Part shown: positions 53,223 to 63,030 of the stretch, piece by piece
How positions within the stretch are numbered: position 1 is the stretch's first letter
Layout: every line of letters begins with the position of its first letter
Source: Lachnospiraceae bacterium
Lineage (GTDB): Bacteria > Bacillota > Clostridia > Lachnospirales > Lachnospiraceae
Assembly: GCA_029067085.1 (NCBI GenBank)
Contig: JAIEFE010000025.1
Coordinates: 1 to 64,000, forward strand
Direction: 5' to 3'
Length of the DNA stretch: 64,000 nucleotides
Program-made: the position numbers and the translations under genes
Notes under the pieces: model-generated
What the model was told of the DNA's origin: nothing
The model's input: only the letters and a program-made list of their open reading frames with translations
The model's database searches: none

Positions 53223-55352
53223 TCAGTCATCGTGGTGTGTCTTCGGTACAAACACTCTCTTATGCACCGTCCCGGTCTTTACTTTCGCAGCCTCTTTGGC
53301 CTCCCCACAGAAGGAAAGCTGCGCACTGTACAGCTCCTTCCCCCGCCTGTCGACCTTGCTGTAGCTGCCGTCCGGCTGTAAGACGTGCGCCTTCACCGTA
53401 TCCTTGAGCTGGCTCTGTAAAATGTGCCACAGCTTTTCCTGCAGGACCGGTTTTTCAATGGGAAAGAGAATCTCCACCCTGCGCTCTAAGTTTCTCGGCA
53501 TCCAGTCCGCGCTCGCGCAGTAATACTCCGGCGTGCCGTCGTTTTCAAAGTAAAAGATTCTGGCATGCTCCAGGAAATTCCCCACGATGGAGCGCACGGT
53601 GATGTTGTCGCCGGCGCCGGGCACACCCACGCGCAGACAGCAGATCCCGCGAATGATGAGATCTATCTTCACGCCGGCCGCAGCGGCTTCGTAGAGGGCT
53701 TCGATCACCTCTTTGTCGCAGAGGGCGTTCATCTTTGCGATGATCCGCGCCGGCCTCCCCGCCTCCGCATACTCCTGTTCCCTCTGGATCAGACGGATAA
53801 AACGGTCTTTCAGCCAGTAAGGCGCAAGAGAGAGCCTGTTCCAGCTTCTGGGCTCCGAATACCCCGACAGCATATTGAATACTGCAGTGGCATCCTCTCC
53901 TATCATCTCTGAACAGGTAAAGTAGCCTACATCCGTGTAAAGCTTGGCCGTGGAATCATTGTAATTTCCCGTCCCCAGATGGACATAGCGGCGGATACCG
54001 TTCTCCTCTCTTCTAACAACAAGTGTTATTTTACTGTGTGTCTTCAGGCCGACCAGGCCGTAGATCACATGGCAGCCCGCTTTCTCCAGTTTTTTCGCCC
54101 AGACAATATTATTCTCCTCGTCGAATCTCGCCTTTAATTCCACAAGTACGGAAACCTGTTTGCCGTTCTCTGCCGCCTGCTCCAACGCAGCGATGATTGG
54201 AGAATTGCCGCTGACCCGGTAAAGAGTCTGCTTGATGGCAAGAACGTCCGGGTCTTTCGCCGCCTGCCTGATAAAGCGCACCACGGGTTCAAAACTCTGA
54301 TAGGGATGGTGCATCAGGATATCGCCCTCCCTGATCTTTTCAAACACATTCGCGTCCTCTGGAAGCTCCGGTACCGGCTGCGGCGGCAGATAATCATGCT
54401 CTTTCAGGTGATCAAAACCGTCCATCCCGTAGAGCTTCATCAAAAAGGTCAGATCCAGCGGCCCGCCTATCGCGTAAATATCCTCTTTGGGTATGGAGAG
54501 TTCCTCTCTGATCAGCTTCAGGAGACGACCGTCGATCCCCTCCTCCACTTCAAGTCGAATCACCTGACCCCACTGCCTCTTTTTTAACTGCTTCTCTATC
54601 TCCTGCAGCAGATCCTCCGCCTCTTCCTCCTCAATGGTGAGATCGGCGTTTCGCATGATGCGGAAGGGATAGCTGCACACGATATCATAGTTTAAGAAAA
54701 GTTTGTGAATATTGCGCTCTATCACCTCTTCCAGAAGAATGAGACGACGTTCTCCCTTAGCCGGAAGCTCGATCAGGCGTGAGAGGACACTCGGCACCTG
54801 CACGGTGGCGAACTCAAGTTCCCCGTCCCCGTTCTTCTTCGTCATAAGAGCTCCCAGATTCAGTGACTTGTTGCGAATCAACGGAAAGGGTCTGGAGGAA
54901 TCCACCGCCATGGGCGTGAGTACCGGGTAGACATTGTCCATAAAGTAACTGTCCACATAGGCACCTTCCTCCTTCGTCAGATCCTCGTGATGGGAAACCA
55001 CATGCAGTCCGTTTGCCGATAATTGCGGCAGAAGAGAACGATTATAGGCACTGTACTGCCGGTTCACCAGATCGTGCGTCTTCTCATTCACCAGAGCAAG
55101 CTGCTCTGCTGCCGTCATTCCGGCGATGTCCTTCTTCTTGTAGCCGGCATTCACCATGTCCTTTAATGACGCCACCCGTACCATGAAAAATTCATCCAGA
55201 TTCGAGGCAGTGATACTTAAAAATTTCAGCCGCTCGAATAGCGAGAGCTGCTTATCCCGCGCCTCCGAAAGCACTCTCTCGTTAAAAAGAAGCCAGCTGA
55301 GCTCCCTGTTTGTATAGTACTCGTCTCTGGAAAAATCCGCCTTCTGTGCCAT
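53223..55352 (-). CDS. ppk1: Polyphosphate kinase
   Basis: The 709-residue enzyme makes polyphosphate from ATP. It has the N-terminal NRELSWLLFNERVL, the central HHPYQSFEPVVRFIRQAA, SVLVELKARFDEENNIVWAK, and the catalytic His segment GLKTHSKITLV; the second His is in FLEHARIFYF. ATG 55352 is chosen for its AAAGGAGG ten bases upstream. The order maf-ppk-ppx on one strand places synthesis and breakdown of polyphosphate side by side. Confidence 0.95.
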   Translation of the reverse strand: MAQKADFSRDEYYTNRELSWLLFNERVLSEARDKQLSLFERLKFLSITASNLDEFFMVRVASLKDMVNAGYKKKDIAGMTAAEQLALVNEKTHDLVNRQYSAYNRSLLPQLSANGLHVVSHHEDLTKEEGAYVDSYFMDNVYPVLTPMAVDSSRPFPLIRNKSLNLGALMTKKNGDGELEFATVQVPSVLSRLIELPAKGERRLILLEEVIERNIHKLFLNYDIVCSYPFRIMRNADLTIEEEEAEDLLQEIEKQLKKRQWGQVIRLEVEEGIDGRLLKLIREELSIPKEDIYAIGGPLDLTFLMKLYGMDGFDHLKEHDYLPPQPVPELPEDANVFEKIREGDILMHHPYQSFEPVVRFIRQAAKDPDVLAIKQTLYRVSGNSPIIAALEQAAENGKQVSVLVELKARFDEENNIVWAKKLEKAGCHVIYGLVGLKTHSKITLVVRREENGIRRYVHLGTGNYNDSTAKLYTDVGYFTCSEMIGEDATAVFNMLSGYSEPRSWNRLSLAPYWLKDRFIRLIQREQEYAEAGRPARIIAKMNALCDKEVIEALYEAAAAGVKIDLIIRGICCLRVGVPGAGDNITVRSIVGNFLEHARIFYFENDGTPEYYCASADWMPRNLERRVEILFPIEKPVLQEKLWHILQSQLKDTVKAHVLQPDGSYSKVDRRGKELYSAQLSFCGEAKEAAKVKTGTVHKRVFVPKTHHDD

Positions 55353-55446
55353 TTTTCTTATGGCCTCCTTTAATATCTCCATCGTAATATTACACTTGTT
55401 ATCTATTCTCTTATTTCCATCCGCACTGTCTCTCAAGACATCGGCA

Positions 55447-56973
55447 TTATGCCCGCTGCCTTATTACGGGACGGATGCTGTAGACTTCTTCGAAAAAGTC
55501 CGAACGCTTCGTAAACAGCCCTTTTTCCAGTGTAATGTCCACCGTACTCTCCACCGTGATGACTAGCTCACGCTCCTTAATGACAGCCTTTACATCCTTG
55601 AACTTCTGCTTGTGGCTGCGATCCAGACCGTTTGCAACCTTCAAAATAGCCGTCAGCTTTGCGATGGTCAGATACGCTTCCCTGTCAATGGTGTCGCTCG
55701 TTCCCATTACTTCACTGTAGTCAAAGTCCATATGATTATACTTCACTACGTTTGCCACGATCTCCCGTTCCTTGTGAGAGAGACCGATGATCTCCGTGGA
55801 GAGGATGATATTGTAGGAGCACTCTCCCAGATTTACCAGACTGATATACTTGCCGCAGTCGTGTAACAGAGTGGCAATCCGCAAAAGCAGTCTTTCCCGC
55901 TTTCCGAGACCGTGTACCTTTTTCATGCTGTCAAAGATGGTCATCGCTATCTTTTCCAGCGTCTCGCCTCTGCGGCGGCTCCCCATGTAGCGCTTGCTGA
56001 TATTCTGTGCGCAAGCCACGATATCCTGCTCGAAATCGTGCTCCTCTTTGATGATTTTATGCTTTTCGGCATACTCGTATGCCATACCGTCACAGAGCGT
56101 CACACCCGGTGCCCAGATCAGGTGCGCATCCATCATACGGGCGATCCGGTTGATCAGCACGCCAGAGATGTAGAGAAGCGGTATGCTTTCCTCCGGCATA
56201 TCAAGAGCTTTAGCCGCCTGTTGGTTCGATTTCGTGCGAATCCGCTCCAGAAACCGCTCCACGGCCGGCGCCTCTACACTGCTCTCCTCAAGTCCTTCCA
56301 CATTCTTTCCCACGATCGCGGAAATATAGTCGTCCACCACGATGATATTTTCGATCTGCCGATCCTTCATATATAATTTTTTAAATACCGCGATCTGGGA
56401 GCTCACCATCTCATCCAGAATTACTTCGTACTGTCTTGGGCTGATGTTCAGACGCCCCAGCCTGTCCTGCAGCCGCAGCACGCCCAGACGCATATTCTGA
56501 GTGGTGACCAGAATATCCTTCTCAAAGAGCGAGATCTGGATACTCCCGCCGCCGATATCCACGATAGCCGTCCCCTTCTCAACGATCCGGTTGAAGCGCC
56601 CTCTGGAAGCGATGGCCTTATAATTCAGAAAACGCTGTTCCGAGTTGCTCAATACCTCAATGCGGATGCCTGTCCGCTGAGCGATCTGGTCCAGGACGAT
56701 CGCAGTATTCTCCGTCTCTCTGATGGCGCTGGTGCCGTAGGCTGTGTAATCATCCACCCGATAGCTCTTCATGATCTCCCGATAATCCCGCAGCACACCG
56801 GTCAGCTCATCCACCCGATCATAGCTGATCTTGCCCGCAGCGTAGGTATCCGTTCCCAGATCAATGCGATGCATGATATGGTCAATCTCCCGCAGGCCGT
56901 CCTTGGAGGATATCTCAAATATTTTCATGGCAAGCTCGTAAGAGCCCACCTCAATTGCTGCAAATGTTTTCAT
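55447..56973 (-). CDS. ppx: Exopolyphosphatase/GppA phosphatase with HD domain
   Basis: The 508-residue protein has a Ppx/GppA core (FAAIEVGSYELAMKIFEIS at the start; TAIVDIGGGSIQISLFE near 140) and a C-terminal HD domain (RIATLLHDCGKYISLV near 385). It hydrolyses polyphosphate or pppGpp. The first motif has VGSYEL where most members have VGTNS, a mild deviation. ATG 56973 has GGGGAG upstream. It lies between the DUF815 gene and ppk. Confidence 0.92.
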   Translation of the reverse strand: MKTFAAIEVGSYELAMKIFEISSKDGLREIDHIMHRIDLGTDTYAAGKISYDRVDELTGVLRDYREIMKSYRVDDYTAYGTSAIRETENTAIVLDQIAQRTGIRIEVLSNSEQRFLNYKAIASRGRFNRIVEKGTAIVDIGGGSIQISLFEKDILVTTQNMRLGVLRLQDRLGRLNISPRQYEVILDEMVSSQIAVFKKLYMKDRQIENIIVVDDYISAIVGKNVEGLEESSVEAPAVERFLERIRTKSNQQAAKALDMPEESIPLLYISGVLINRIARMMDAHLIWAPGVTLCDGMAYEYAEKHKIIKEEHDFEQDIVACAQNISKRYMGSRRRGETLEKIAMTIFDSMKKVHGLGKRERLLLRIATLLHDCGKYISLVNLGECSYNIILSTEIIGLSHKEREIVANVVKYNHMDFDYSEVMGTSDTIDREAYLTIAKLTAILKVANGLDRSHKQKFKDVKAVIKERELVITVESTVDITLEKGLFTKRSDFFEEVYSIRPVIRQRA

Positions 56974-56986
56974 AGCACTCCCCTTT

Positions 56987-58276
56987 TCACTTCTCGCTTT
57001 GTCCAAGCAGGAAGTCAATAAACTGCTGTGCCGTTCTGCCGGAAAGCCCTCCGTGGGAAAGCTCCCACTTGTTTGCCAGCAGGAGGAGATCCTCCTCCGG
57101 TATCCGCAGGCCGTTCCTGGCTGCCAATGCCTTCACGATCTCCTGATACTGCTTCTTATCCGGCGCTTCGAAAAAGATGTTCACGCCGAAACGATACGCC
57201 AGGGACAGTTTCTCCTGCACCGTGTCTCCCGCGTGCATGTCCTCCGCCCGCCTGTCCTCCTTGTCGCTGTAATTTTCCCGGATCAGGTGGCGTCTGTTGG
57301 AGGTGGCGTAGATCAGCACGTTTCCGGGCTTCTTTTCCAGTCCGCCCTCAATGAGCGCCTTCAGATACTTGTACTCGATCTCAAAGTCTTCAAAACTTAA
57401 GTCATCCATGTAAATGATGAATTTATAGTTGCGGTTCTTGACCTGCGAGATCACGGCATTTAAGTCCTGAAACTGATGTTTGTACAGCTCAATGATGCGC
57501 AGTCCTTTGTCATAATATTCATTTGCTATGGCTTTCACACAGGAGGACTTACCCGTTCCGGCATCCCCGAACAGAAGGCAGTTATTGGCCTTTCTGCCGG
57601 CCACAAAAGCCTCTGTATTCTCCCGAAGCTTCTGCTTGGGAATCTCGTAACCCACAAGGTCATCCAAATAGACATGTGCGATATTCCGTATCGGAACAAT
57701 CGCAGCGCCATCTTTTCCATGTTCCACACGAAACGCTTTGTGCAGCCCCAGATTTCCCACGCCGTATTCCCTGTAAAACTGCGTGAGCGTCGCCTTCATG
57801 GCTGCAGCAGTCTCGTTCTGTAAAAAGTGCTGTGCCAGCGTGCAGATGCGGTCACGGATGCGTCTGTTATAGATCTTACTGTCCTCAGACTGGCCCTCAT
57901 AAGCCAGTATCACGGCAAATTCGGGAGCCTTCAAGACTTCCATCATCTCCGTGAAATCATAATCAAAGAACTCCTTAAAAATGGCAATATCGTGGAGTAC
58001 CAGCTCGCCGACACTGCCCTCCACCTCACCGCGCATCTCACAGGCAAGACTGTAGCTGTTCTCGTTGTTCACCAGAAGATTTGTCAGATAGCAGTGCCAG
58101 AGATTCCCGTAAAAGCCATGGTCCGCCGCCTGCTCGGTCAGTCTGTGCATACACTTGTAAAAGAGCGGTCTTGCCCTGCCGTCTCCGGATCGATAATGCT
58201 CCATCAGCCAAACAACGTCCCGAAGGATGTCTCCATCCGCAAATTCCTTGTATACGATCAGTTCTTCTTCTCTCAC
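56987..58276 (-). CDS. DUF815 AAA-type ATPase
   Basis: The 429-residue protein has a helical N-terminal half and an AAA-type module with Walker A LLFGDAGTGKSSCVKAI (near 240) and Walker B KFIIYMDDLSFEDFE, then TSNRRHLIREN, the DUF815 pattern. Its role is unknown but it may remodel protein or nucleic acid complexes. It follows pheA by 17 bases and precedes ppx by 13. Confidence 0.9.
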   Translation of the reverse strand: MREEELIVYKEFADGDILRDVVWLMEHYRSGDGRARPLFYKCMHRLTEQAADHGFYGNLWHCYLTNLLVNNENSYSLACEMRGEVEGSVGELVLHDIAIFKEFFDYDFTEMMEVLKAPEFAVILAYEGQSEDSKIYNRRIRDRICTLAQHFLQNETAAAMKATLTQFYREYGVGNLGLHKAFRVEHGKDGAAIVPIRNIAHVYLDDLVGYEIPKQKLRENTEAFVAGRKANNCLLFGDAGTGKSSCVKAIANEYYDKGLRIIELYKHQFQDLNAVISQVKNRNYKFIIYMDDLSFEDFEIEYKYLKALIEGGLEKKPGNVLIYATSNRRHLIRENYSDKEDRRAEDMHAGDTVQEKLSLAYRFGVNIFFEAPDKKQYQEIVKALAARNGLRIPEEDLLLLANKWELSHGGLSGRTAQQFIDFLLGQSEK

Positions 58277-58293
58277 GACTGCTTAACCTCCAC

Positions 58294-59442
58294 TCAATAA
58301 TTTCCAAGTATCTTCATGTTACGCGCCTCGTCACGCAGACCTCTGAGTGCGTTCTTTACGGCACCGTCCGCCAGATTCCCCTCAAAGTCGATGAAAAACC
58401 GATATTCCCAGTCCCGTTCCTCGATGGGACGGCTCTCTATCTTTGTCATATTCAGGTTATTGTAGATGAAATGGGAGAGTATATGGTAGAGTGAGCCGCT
58501 CTCGTGGGGCACTTCGAGACAAATGCTGATCTTTTTCGCATCTTTTCGAAAAATTTTCTGATTGGTCACTATGATAAATCTGGTAGAATTATTCTCCGCC
58601 TGATTTACCCCCCGCTTCAGGATTTCCAGACCGTAAGTCTTCGCCGCCTGCTCCCCCGCGATGGCTGCCTGGGTCTTATCCCCATCCGCACTGACTTTTT
58701 GGGCCGCAAAGGCATTGTTTTTCAGGCTGATCTGCTTCCAGTCTTCATGCGTTGATAGAAACCTTGCACTCTGCATCAGCGACTGTGGATGGGAGTACAC
58801 CGTCCTGATCTGAGAGATATCTGCACCCGGAACTCCCAGCAGACAGTGCTCTATCTTTATAATCTGCTCCCCCACGATATAATTCTCAAACTCTACCAGA
58901 AGATCGTAAATCTCGCTCACGATTCCTGCCGTGGAATTCTCTATAGGCAACACCGCAAAGTCCGCGCTCCCCTCCTCGATAGCAGTCATGGCGTCTCGAA
59001 AGGTATCCACATGAAAACTCTTTACCTGCTCTCCAAAATAGCGCAGCATCGCCAAATGAGAGTAGGCCCCCTCCGCCCCCTGAAAGACCACTCTGGCCTG
59101 CTCTGTCTCCAACTTGTCCACCGCAATAAAAGGGAGTTTCCCGAGTGTCCCTGCCTGCGCCAGCTTATTATACTGGAGCTTCCTGCTCATGGACATGATC
59201 TGCTCGAAAAGTTCCTGCACACCGTGCGCATTAAAGGCATTGTGGGTAAGAGCGCGCACTTTCGCGAGTTTTTCTTCCTCCCTGACCTTGTCGAACACCT
59301 TTTTACCCGTCTCTATCTTGTAATCAGCCACCTGAGAGGATATCTCCATGCGATCCTCATAAAGTGCCACGATTTTTTCGTCAATTTGATCCAGTTTGCT
59401 TCGCAATTCCAATAAATCCATCTGTCCTGCATCCTTTCGCAT
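58294..59442 (-). CDS. pheA: Chorismate mutase/prephenate dehydratase
   Basis: The 382-residue protein joins a chorismate mutase domain (LRSKLDQIDEKIVALYEDRMEI; residues 10-95), a prephenate dehydratase domain (VFQGAEGAYSHLAMLRYFG; PIENSTAGIVSEIYDLL) and a C-terminal ACT domain (KISICLEVPHESGSLYHIL; ESRPIEERDWEYRFF). It commits chorismate to phenylalanine synthesis, with feedback by phenylalanine through the ACT domain. Both ATG 59442 (GGGGG upstream) and ATG 59421 are possible starts. Confidence 0.96.
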   Translation of the reverse strand: MRKDAGQMDLLELRSKLDQIDEKIVALYEDRMEISSQVADYKIETGKKVFDKVREEEKLAKVRALTHNAFNAHGVQELFEQIMSMSRKLQYNKLAQAGTLGKLPFIAVDKLETEQARVVFQGAEGAYSHLAMLRYFGEQVKSFHVDTFRDAMTAIEEGSADFAVLPIENSTAGIVSEIYDLLVEFENYIVGEQIIKIEHCLLGVPGADISQIRTVYSHPQSLMQSARFLSTHEDWKQISLKNNAFAAQKVSADGDKTQAAIAGEQAAKTYGLEILKRGVNQAENNSTRFIIVTNQKIFRKDAKKISICLEVPHESGSLYHILSHFIYNNLNMTKIESRPIEERDWEYRFFIDFEGNLADGAVKNALRGLRDEARNMKILGNY

Positions 59443-59474
59443 TTGTTACCCCCTAAGTTTACCCCAATTTGCTC

Positions 59475-59503
59475 TTGATAGCAAGCAGGATTGTCGATAT
59501 AAT
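59475..59503 (+). promoter_or_regulatory. Sigma-A promoter
   Basis: TTGATA (59475-59480) and TATAAT (59498-59503) are exactly 17 bases apart, about 38 bases before ATG 59541. Confidence 0.85.
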
Positions 59504-59540
59504 AGAAATAAGAAACATGAGCTTTGTGGAGGGAAATCCG

Positions 59541-60578
59541 ATGTCGAGCAAACAAAAGAATATTCTGGCTTTAACAATAGCATTTGTTATTTTAATTGCT
59601 TTGGTTCTTTGCGTGCTTCTCGTCGGACGCATCCCTGAAAACGATGCCAATACGGTGGGAAACACCCCCGGGAACCTGAATAACGGAGGCTATTTCTGTG
59701 AGTCGGACGGCCGCGTCTACTTCGCAAACGCTTACGATAATTACTCGCTCTACTCCATGAACCCGGACGAGTCCGATATGGTGAAACTAAACGGCAACAG
59801 TGTCTCCTCCATCAATGCCGCCGGAAAATATCTCTACTACTACATGACCAGTGACGGCGGAAGCGGAAGCGGCCTCGGTTATATGGGCCAGTCCGCCGGC
59901 ATCTACCGCAGCACCAAAAAAGGAAAATCCACCGCCGGACTCGGGCGCTGCAGTATCGTCTCAATGCAGCTTTGCGGCAACTATCTATATTATGAGACCT
60001 ACAACAATCAAAACGGAACGACCCTTGATAAAATTCGGATCGATAAGAAAGATCAGCAGACCGTAGCCAGAGATATCATCAATCCCAACTGTTTTGTAAA
60101 CGGCAGGATATATTATAACGGTACATCTGGAGACCATTATCTGCGCGCTCTGGATGTCCGCACCGACCGCTCCTCAATCGTCTGGCAGGGAGATCTCTGG
60201 AATCCCATCGTGCAGGGAAATTACGTGTACTACATGGATATATCAGAAAACTACCGCCTCTGCCGTTACAACTTAAACGAACAGGTGGTGGAAGTACTGA
60301 CCAATGAGCGGCTCGACATGTTTAACGTCTATGACAACTACATCTACTATCAGGTGAGTTCGGCCGATGCACCCGCCCTGAAAAGGATGCGGACGGACGG
60401 CAGTTCTCAGGAGCTTGTGCGCGACGGTGTCTACCAGAATATCAACATCACCTCTGAGTATGTGTATTTTAACGCTTTTAATGAGTCCACACCGGTCTAC
60501 AAGACCTACACTTACGGACCGGTCAATGTGACTACCTTTGAGGCTGCCAAACAGGCGGCACTGGAGAATTTGAAATAA
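59541..60578 (+). CDS. Membrane-anchored beta-propeller protein (DUF5050-like)
   Basis: The 345-residue protein has a short basic start, one membrane segment (ILALTIAFVILIALVLCVLLVG), and a surface part made of repeated short strands: YFCESDGRVYFANAYDNYSLY, KYLYYYMTSDGG, NYLYYETYNNQN, NYVYYMDISENY, NYIYYQVSS. This is a DUF5050-type propeller. ATG 59541 has GGAGGG seven bases upstream. It stands alone between its promoter and a terminator. Its ligand is unknown. Confidence 0.88.
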   Translation: MSSKQKNILALTIAFVILIALVLCVLLVGRIPENDANTVGNTPGNLNNGGYFCESDGRVYFANAYDNYSLYSMNPDESDMVKLNGNSVSSINAAGKYLYYYMTSDGGSGSGLGYMGQSAGIYRSTKKGKSTAGLGRCSIVSMQLCGNYLYYETYNNQNGTTLDKIRIDKKDQQTVARDIINPNCFVNGRIYYNGTSGDHYLRALDVRTDRSSIVWQGDLWNPIVQGNYVYYMDISENYRLCRYNLNEQVVEVLTNERLDMFNVYDNYIYYQVSSADAPALKRMRTDGSSQELVRDGVYQNINITSEYVYFNAFNESTPVYKTYTYGPVNVTTFEAAKQAALENLK

Positions 60579-60602
60579 TATAACTATTTCCACAGAATGA
60601 CA

Positions 60603-60628
60603 AAAGGTCCGGAATGCTCCGGACCTTT
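60603..60628. terminator. Bidirectional terminator
   Basis: AAAAGGTCCGGA and TCCGGACCTTTC form a near-perfect stem with a 4-base loop, flanked by A-runs and T-runs. It serves the propeller gene and the end of the folate operon. Confidence 0.85.
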
Positions 60629-60650
60629 CTTATATTGCAGGAACTTGGCT

Positions 60651-61493
60651 TCAATTCAATAACACATGTTTTTCTCCGTGCTGTTCTACGTCATCCAAAA
60701 GCTCCAAAACGCATTTCCCCAACACGGGATGTTTCTCATAAGGAGCGATCTGCGCGAGAGGCTTCAGCACAAAATCACGATTCTTCATATCACGATGAGG
60801 AATGGTCAGCTTCTCCTCCTCCATCACAACACCCTCATACAGAAGGATATCCAGATCCAGCGTCCTTGGCCCCCAGCGCTCCTTGCGCTCTCTGGCTTCC
60901 GCACGCTCAATCTCCTGCAGCCTGGAAAGCAGGACCTCCGGCGGATAAAGAGTCTCTATGGCGATGGCGCCGTTTAAGTAATCCGCCTGCACCACGCCGC
61001 CGTAGGGAGTGGTTTCTATCCAGTCTGATACACGGAGTACCCTGCATTGCTCCTCATTTCGCAATGCCTCCACCGCCGCATCCAGATGGGCCTTTCTGTC
61101 TCCGATGTTAGAGCCGCAGGCGATGTAAGCGCGCTGCCAGCCTCTCCGGATCTTTACGGACACCATCCCGAACGGAAAAGGGATCGGCGCCTCCGGCTTC
61201 TTGATCTCCAATAGGACCGCTCTCACGCGGGGAAACTGTAACAGCAGCGCCTCTGCAGTCCTCTCCGCCGCTGTCTCGATCAGCTTGAAGGTATGCTCTG
61301 TAAAAAAGGCATTTAAAAATCTGCAAACCACACCGTAATTTGTAGAGAGCCCCAGATCGTCCGTCATACCCGCTGCTCTGGTATCCGTCTCAAGCGCTGC
61401 ACTGATCAAAAAATTCTGTCCTTTTTCCGTCTCCTGCTGATACACGCCATGATGGGCATAAACCTGCAAATCCCTTATAATGATCTGATCCAT
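60651..61493 (-). CDS. Fused dihydroneopterin aldolase/HPPK
   Basis: The 280-residue protein joins FolB (DQIIIRDLQVYAHHGVYQQE; Glu and His of the aldolase) and FolK (RAYIACGSNIGDRKAHLDAAV; RWGPRTLDLDILLY; IPHRDMKNRDFVLKPL). The two steps convert dihydroneopterin to hydroxymethyl-dihydropterin and its pyrophosphate. The start, ATG 61493, has GGGAG eight bases upstream. FolP, which uses its product, lies just upstream. Confidence 0.95.
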   Translation of the reverse strand: MDQIIIRDLQVYAHHGVYQQETEKGQNFLISAALETDTRAAGMTDDLGLSTNYGVVCRFLNAFFTEHTFKLIETAAERTAEALLLQFPRVRAVLLEIKKPEAPIPFPFGMVSVKIRRGWQRAYIACGSNIGDRKAHLDAAVEALRNEEQCRVLRVSDWIETTPYGGVVQADYLNGAIAIETLYPPEVLLSRLQEIERAEARERKERWGPRTLDLDILLYEGVVMEEEKLTIPHRDMKNRDFVLKPLAQIAPYEKHPVLGKCVLELLDDVEQHGEKHVLLN

Positions 61494-61577
61494 CACCATC
61501 TTCTCCCGTCCCGCAATAAATATCATGTGCTATTTATTTGGCGTTGCAAGCCAAACATCATCCGCACTTTCAAACTC

Positions 61578-62393
61578 TTAATTCTTATAAACATCGCGAA
61601 TCGCCTCCGTCATCTTGACGGCGCGCACATTCTCCTTCACATCATGAACACGGACAAACATAACACCCTGCTGCACACCATATACAGTGGTCACGATCGT
61701 TCCCTCTACGCGCTCTGTCACCGGCAGATCAAGTCCCATACCGATCACGGACTTGCGGCTGGCGCCCAGAAGAATCGGCGATCCAAGCGAGTGAAAATGC
61801 TGCAGATGATCTATGATCTCCAGATTGTTCTCATAGCTCTTTCCATAGCCGATACCCGGATCCAAAATGATTTTGTCATAAGCGATACCGGCGTTTTGCG
61901 CCATCTCCAGAGAAGATTCCAAATCCCATAGAATCTCCTCGATCAGACTCGTGTACCTCGCTTCCTTGCGGTTGTGGCCTAAGCAGCAAGGGAGTCCCGA
62001 TTCTGCGATCACCTTCGCCATCTTATCATCATACTTCAGGCCCCAGATATCGTTGATCATATCCGTACCCGCCGCAATGCCTGCCTTTGCCACCTCAGAC
62101 TTATAGGTATCCAGAGAAATCGGAACATTAAATCTGGATTTGATAGCTTCGATCACAGGAACTACTCTCTCAATCTCCTCCTGTTCGGATATACTGGTGT
62201 ATCCGGGTCTGGTCGATTCGCCTCCCACGTCCACAATGTCCATACCATCTGTTATCATTTGTTCTACGTGGTATAATGCCTGATCCAGATCATTGTACCT
62301 TCCTCCGTCAGAAAAAGAATCAGGTGTTATGTTTAGAATTCCCATCACATAAGTATGCCCTTTGGGCCTGAAATCTCTCTGTCCAATCCTCAT
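61578..62393 (-). CDS. folP: Dihydropteroate synthase
   Basis: The 271-residue enzyme joins hydroxymethyl-dihydropterin pyrophosphate with p-aminobenzoate. It has GILNITPDSFSDGGRY, VGGESTRPGYTSIS, DMINDIWGL and ILLGASRKSVIG, and sulfonamides target this site. The gene lies between folE and the fused folB-folK. Confidence 0.96.
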   Translation of the reverse strand: MRIGQRDFRPKGHTYVMGILNITPDSFSDGGRYNDLDQALYHVEQMITDGMDIVDVGGESTRPGYTSISEQEEIERVVPVIEAIKSRFNVPISLDTYKSEVAKAGIAAGTDMINDIWGLKYDDKMAKVIAESGLPCCLGHNRKEARYTSLIEEILWDLESSLEMAQNAGIAYDKIILDPGIGYGKSYENNLEIIDHLQHFHSLGSPILLGASRKSVIGMGLDLPVTERVEGTIVTTVYGVQQGVMFVRVHDVKENVRAVKMTEAIRDVYKN

Positions 62394-62445
62394 ATTGTTT
62401 CCCTCCGTATTGTTAATGATATGGCCATTTATCCACAGGATTTTG

Positions 62446-63030
62446 CTAAATCAAATCCTGATTATATACTTTCTCTTTTCCCAACATCCGAAAAAATAAC
62501 TCCTGCCATTTCGGATCTTCCTGAAAACAGCCTCTGGAAGCCAGCGTCACCGTTTTGCTTCCCGGTTTCTCGACGCCCCGCATGGTCATACAGGTATGTT
62601 CCGCCTCCAGCATCACCATCACACCCTGAGGCTTTAGATGCTGCATGACTGCCTCCACAATCTGAACCGTCAACTGCTCCTGGATCTGTGGTCTTCTCGC
62701 ATACACCTCCACAGTTCTCGCCAGCTTACTCAAGCCCACTACCCTGCCGTCCGGCAGATAAGCGATATGTGCCTTTCCGTAAAAAGGCATGAGATGGTGT
62801 TCACACATAGAATAAAAGGTGATATCTTTTACCAGAACGATCTCGTTGCTCTCTACTTTGAAGGTTTTGGATAGATGTCCTGCCGCGTCCTCCTCCATCC
62901 CGGCATAAATCTCCGCGTACATACGCGCGATCCTGTCCGGCGTCTCCTTAAGTCCCTCTCTCTCTGTGTCCTCACCGATACCCTCAAGAAGCAGTCTGAC
63001 CGCTTCCTTAATCTTTATCTGATCTACCAT
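62446..63030 (-). CDS. folE: GTP cyclohydrolase I
   Basis: The 194-residue enzyme opens the folate path by converting GTP to dihydroneopterin triphosphate. Zinc ligands are in [19 protein letters not shown] (Cys, His) and [17 protein letters not shown] (Cys). ATG 63030 has AGGAGAG seven bases upstream and overlaps the folC end by 23 bases. Confidence 0.96.
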   Translation of the reverse strand: MVDQIKIKEAVRLLLEGIGEDTEREGLKETPDRIARMYAEIYAGMEEDAAGHLSKTFKVESNEIVLVKDITFYSMCEHHLMPFYGKAHIAYLPDGRVVGLSKLARTVEVYARRPQIQEQLTVQIVEAVMQHLKPQGVMVMLEAEHTCMTMRGVEKPGSKTVTLASRGCFQEDPKWQELFFRMLGKEKVYNQDLI